10,868 nucleotides of DNA, taken from contig JBBCJM010000179.1 of the NCBI GenBank assembly GCA_037190175.1, forward strand, positions 1 to 10,868, read 5' to 3'. Positions within the stretch are counted from its first letter, which is position 1. The number at the start of each line of letters is the position of its first letter. The notes beneath the pieces are model-generated. The model was not told where the DNA came from and searched no databases. It saw only the letters and a list, made by a program, of their open reading frames with translations. The position numbers and the translations under genes are program-made. The DNA is from JBBCJM01 sp037190175. Lineage in GTDB: Bacteria; Pseudomonadota; Alphaproteobacteria; Rhodobacterales; Rhodobacteraceae. Shown piece after piece: positions 9,049-10,868 of this stretch.

Positions 9049-9072
9049 ACGATAGCCCGAGCCGAATCGCAA
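9044..9072 (-). promoter_or_regulatory. Candidate sigma-70-type promoter of the operon
   Basis: On the minus strand TTGCGA (9067-9072) and TTAAAA (9044-9049) are separated by exactly 17 bp, a good spacing for a housekeeping promoter. TTGCGA matches four of the six bases of the -35 consensus TTGACA, and TTAAAA matches four of six in the -10 consensus TATAAT. The pair lies about 31 bp upstream of the LacI-type start codon and is covered by the operator at 9037-9048. The call rests on pattern and position only. Confidence 0.5.
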
Positions 9073-9168
9073 GCGAAAAGAGGCGGGGTCGTGCCCGCCG
9101 GCGGCAAGGTGATGGGGGGCTGGGGGGCGCCGGCGTCCGGACGCGCGGCCGTCCCCTGGCGGGGCAGG

Positions 9169-9197
9169 GCGCGCGCCGGACCGGAGCCGGCGCGCGC
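9169..9197 (-). terminator. GC-rich hairpin downstream of mscL
   Basis: A perfect 11-bp inverted repeat (GCGCGCGCCGG at 9169-9179, CCGGCGCGCGC at 9187-9197) has a 7-nt loop and begins 14 nt past the mscL stop codon. No T tract follows on the minus strand, so it may be a non-canonical terminator or a 3'-end stabiliser. It would separate mscL transcription from the operon promoter further along the same strand. The remaining stretch between here and the promoter is GC-rich, with a short palindrome at 9133-9144 and nothing else I recognise. Confidence 0.45.
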
Positions 9198-9211
9198 GAG
9201 GGGCGGTCAGC

Positions 9212-9634
9212 CTAGGCGCGGGCCTTCAGCGTGTCGCGGATCTCGGCCAGCAGTTCGACCTCGGTCGGGCCGGCGGGGGCCGGCGGGGGCGGCGGCGGCT
9301 CCATCGACGCCTTCAGCCGGTTCACGCCCTTGACGATCAGGAACACCACCCAGGCGATGATCAGGAAGTTGATGATCGCGGTGATGAACGAGCCATAGGC
9401 AAAGACCGGCACGCCGGCATCCTGCGCCGCCTTCAGCGAGGGCGGATTGGTGCCCGACAGGTCGATGAACAGGTTCGAGAAGTCGATGCCGCCGGTGACC
9501 AGACCGATGATCGGGTTGATCAGATCCGAGACCAGCGAGTTGACGATCGCGGTGAAGGCCGCGCCGATGATGATCCCCACCGCGAGGTCCACCACGTTGC
9601 CTCTGGCGATGAATGTCTTGAATTCGTTCAGCAT
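9212..9634 (-). CDS. mscL: Large-conductance mechanosensitive channel MscL
   Basis: A 140-aa inner-membrane channel that opens on membrane tension to release solutes during osmotic downshock. The N-terminal amphipathic helix is followed by the family signature RGNVVDLAVGIIIGAAF (11-27), and TM1 runs to about 43. The periplasmic loop includes GGIDFSNL (48-55), TM2 spans about 78-103, and a C-terminal helix at about 124-138 (VELLAEIRDTLK) matches the bundle of known MscL proteins. A run of six prolines (113-118) within a Pro/Ala/Gly-rich segment to 123 links TM2 to that helix. I chose the ATG at 9632-9634, not the open frame extending to 9736, because MscL proteins start about ten residues before RGNVVDLAVG and GAAGGGA lies at a suitable distance. 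It has its own control region and is divergent from the GST gene, apparently unrelated to the ribitol genes. Confidence 0.96.
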   Translation of the reverse strand: MLNEFKTFIARGNVVDLAVGIIIGAAFTAIVNSLVSDLINPIIGLVTGGIDFSNLFIDLSGTNPPSLKAAQDAGVPVFAYGSFITAIINFLIIAWVVFLIVKGVNRLKASMEPPPPPPAPAGPTEVELLAEIRDTLKARA

Positions 9635-9770
9635 TCCCCGTTCCCTTCGTTTGGGGCCATGGCTTTTGCCGGCCCTTATGCTGCACCCGCGCACAGGCGC
9701 GTGATGACTCTCTAGCATCAAGGCAGGGTTTTTCATCGGGAATTTCTGCTATTCGGCAGCGGAACCGCCG

Positions 9771-9776
9771 AAGGAG
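9771..9776 (+). promoter_or_regulatory. Strong ribosome-binding site fixing a TTG start
   Basis: AAGGAG lies 7 nt before the TTG at 9784. It decides the start of the glutathione S-transferase gene: the next ATG, at residue 37, would remove the glutathione-binding YSLPTPN motif. The rest of the 149-bp divergent gap (9635-9783) should hold promoters for both mscL and this gene, but I could not identify convincing -35/-10 pairs. Confidence 0.7.
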
Positions 9777-9783
9777 CCCTGCC

Positions 9784-10473
9784 TTGACCACCCTGACCGA
9801 CTTTCCGATCACCCGCCGCTGGCCGCCGCGCAACCCGGCCGCGATCCAGCTTTATTCCCTGCCCACGCCCAACGGCGTGAAGGTCTCGATCATGCTGGAA
9901 GAGACGGGGCTGCCCTATGACGCGCATCTGGTGGACTTCGGCACGAACGACCAGTTCACCGCCGAGTTCCTGTCGCTGAACCCCAACAACAAGATCCCCG
10001 CGATCATCGACCCCCAGGGTCCGGGCGGCCGGCCGCTGCCCCTGTTCGAGAGCGGGGCGATCCTGGTGTACCTGGCCGAGAAGTCGGGGCAGCTGATGGC
10101 CGACCGCTGGCAGGTGCTGCAATGGCTGATGTTCCAGATGGGCGGCATCGGGCCGATGTTCGGGCAACTGGGCTTCTTTCACCACTTTGCGGGGAAGGAG
10201 ATCGAGGACCCGCGGCCCAAGGAACGCTACCGCGCCGAGGCCGAGCGGCTGCTGAAGGTGCTGGACGGAGCGCTGGAGGGGCGCGACTGGATCGCGGGCG
10301 ACTATTCCATCGCCGACATCGCCATCTGCCCCTGGCTGCGCTCCTTGCGCGACTTCTACCAGGCCGCCGAGATCGTCGGCTGGGCCGGGCTGAAGAACGT
10401 GCCGGCCTATCTGGACCGCTTCCTGGCCCGGCCCGCGGTGCAGCGCGGGCTGGTGCAGCCGCCGCGGGGTTAA
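9784..10473 (+). CDS. Glutathione S-transferase, Nu-class / YfcG-YghU-like
   Basis: A cytoplasmic protein of 229 aa. The N-terminal thioredoxin-like domain (about 21-104) has YSLPTPNG at 24-31, with the TPN motif that replaces the catalytic Tyr/Ser/Cys in YfcG and YghU. It also has NPNNKIPAI (66-74) with the cis-proline P72, and the glutathione-binding pair E89-S90 in LFESGAILVYLAEKSG. The helical C-terminal domain (about 110-225) has QWLMFQMGGIGPMFGQ (113-128) and the folding motif YSIADIAICPW (174-184). Known relatives bind two glutathiones and reduce disulfides; YghU and YfcG also act on organic peroxides. The 20-residue N-terminal extension is longer than in YfcG and shorter than in YghU. 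The start codon is TTG behind AAGGAG. The stop overlaps that of the opposing gene. The cellular substrate is unknown. Confidence 0.92.
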   Translation: MTTLTDFPITRRWPPRNPAAIQLYSLPTPNGVKVSIMLEETGLPYDAHLVDFGTNDQFTAEFLSLNPNNKIPAIIDPQGPGGRPLPLFESGAILVYLAEKSGQLMADRWQVLQWLMFQMGGIGPMFGQLGFFHHFAGKEIEDPRPKERYRAEAERLLKVLDGALEGRDWIAGDYSIADIAICPWLRSLRDFYQAAEIVGWAGLKNVPAYLDRFLARPAVQRGLVQPPRG

Positions 10474-10487
10474 CCGCCCCCGGCGGC
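10458..10487. repeat. Hairpin spanning the two convergent stop codons
   Basis: The inverted repeat consists of GCCGCCG (10458-10464) pairing with CGGCGGC (10481-10487), then GGGG (10466-10469) with CCCC (10477-10480). One C is bulged and the loop TTAACCG is 7 nt. The loop contains the TTAA shared by the two opposing stop codons. It may act as a bidirectional transcription-end or 3'-protecting element, though neither strand has a T tract after it. Confidence 0.5.
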
Positions 10488-10868
10488 CCCGGCCCCGGCG
10501 TCGGGCGCGGGGGGGGTGCTGCCCCGGTCCTCGCCCGACAACCCGCGCAGCGCGCTGGCGGCGGACTGCAGGTTGTGGTCGAGCCAGACGCGCGCGGCAT
10601 CCACCCCGCGCACATAGCTCTCCATCGCCGGTTCGGTGGCGGGCAGCACCGCGGCGATGCGGGGGGCCAGCACATAGACCCCGGCCAGCAGCGCCGCCAC
10701 CACCAGCATGGCCACGAACCCGGTGCGGAAGCCGCCGCGCCGCTGCGGCGGCGGGCCTGCCTCGTCGTCCGGCCCGGGGGCCTCGCGCGCCTCGCTGCCG
10801 GCGCGCAGGGTGGAGTTGATCACCTCGATGGCCGGCACCAGGTCGCGCCGCGGGCTGGGGCGCTGGGT
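10470..10868 (-). CDS. C-terminal part of a zinc-ribbon/single-TM protein (5' end outside window)
   Basis: The frame is open to the window edge, so only the last 132 residues are visible and the true start lies further right; the GTG at 10836-10838 is probably an internal valine. The visible part begins with a Pro/Arg-rich region, then LVPAIEVINSTLRA, an acidic/proline linker, the basic stretch RRGGFRTGF, and one strong membrane helix (about VAMLVVAALLAGVYVLAP). A segment ending ARVWLDHNLQSAASALRGL follows, then a low-complexity Gly/Ala/Pro tail. The layout and the EVINSTLRA-plus-helix pattern resemble Rhodobacterales proteins with an N-terminal MJ0042-type zinc ribbon. The ribbon itself would be outside this window, so the family call is an inference from memory. 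It converges with the GST gene. Confidence 0.6.
   Translation of the reverse strand, partial: TQRPSPRRDLVPAIEVINSTLRAGSEAREAPGPDDEAGPPPQRRGGFRTGFVAMLVVAALLAGVYVLAPRIAAVLPATEPAMESYVRGVDAARVWLDHNLQSAASALRGLSGEDRGSTPPAPDAGAGAAGGG

Noticed and set aside
8060..9049. Plus-strand open frame opposite the LacI-type gene
   Set aside because: It is antisense to a clear LacI-family gene and its product is low-complexity Arg/Gly/His/Gln-rich. It is a compositional shadow.
9133..9144. Perfect 12-bp palindrome GCGTCCGGACGC upstream of the regulator gene
   Set aside because: It lies over 60 bp upstream of the candidate -35 box and has no second copy that I noticed. Such palindromes are not unusual at this GC content, so I do not call it a site.
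9690..9703. Short CGCGC-ACAG-GCGCG inverted repeat in the mscL/GST divergent gap
   Set aside because: The stem is only 5 bp and alternating CG, likely by chance in this composition, with no clear relation to a promoter or start.
9635..9736. 34-residue N-terminal extension of MscL
   Set aside because: MscL proteins start about ten residues before RGNVVDLAVG, and a ribosome-binding site precedes the ATG at 9632-9634. The extension has no family support.

Overview
The window is very GC-rich and compactly coded. It most likely comes from an alphaproteobacterium of the Rhodobacterales (Paracoccus/Rhodobacter-like). The reasons are the strong G/C third-position codon use, the CUT1-type polyol ABC transporter genes of the smo type, and a truncated gene at the right edge that looks like the tail of the zinc-ribbon/single-membrane-helix proteins common in that order. 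The placement is by resemblance from memory; no search was run.

Positions 38-9013, all on the minus strand, form one apparent catabolic operon. In transcription order (right to left) it holds a LacI-family regulator, two ABC permeases, a Tat-exported solute-binding protein, an FAD-dependent oxidoreductase, an FGGY-family pentulose kinase, an ABC ATPase and a short-chain dehydrogenase. Most junctions are overlaps or gaps of 0-27 bp; the exception is a 54-bp gap holding a GC hairpin after the binding-protein gene. The dehydrogenase closely resembles ribitol 2-dehydrogenase (RbtD) of Klebsiella, and the kinase has the size and motifs of D-ribulokinases. The simplest reading is ribitol uptake, oxidation to D-ribulose, and phosphorylation to D-ribulose 5-phosphate, which enters the pentose phosphate pathway. 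The FAD enzyme has no assigned step and is the most interesting unknown. A candidate promoter with two AAACGTTT-centred LacI-type operators lies just upstream of the regulator gene, so the operon is probably autorepressed.

To the right are ordinary genes. mscL (mechanosensitive channel, minus strand) is followed by a GC hairpin. It is divergent from a Nu-class/YfcG-YghU-like glutathione S-transferase gene that starts with TTG. That gene converges with the truncated zinc-ribbon-type gene, and the two stop codons overlap inside the loop of a predicted hairpin.

I saw no RNA genes, CRISPR arrays, insertion sequences, phage genes or origins. No gene-free stretch exceeds 300 bases; the longest, about 200 bp (9014-9211), holds the operon control region and the hairpin behind mscL.
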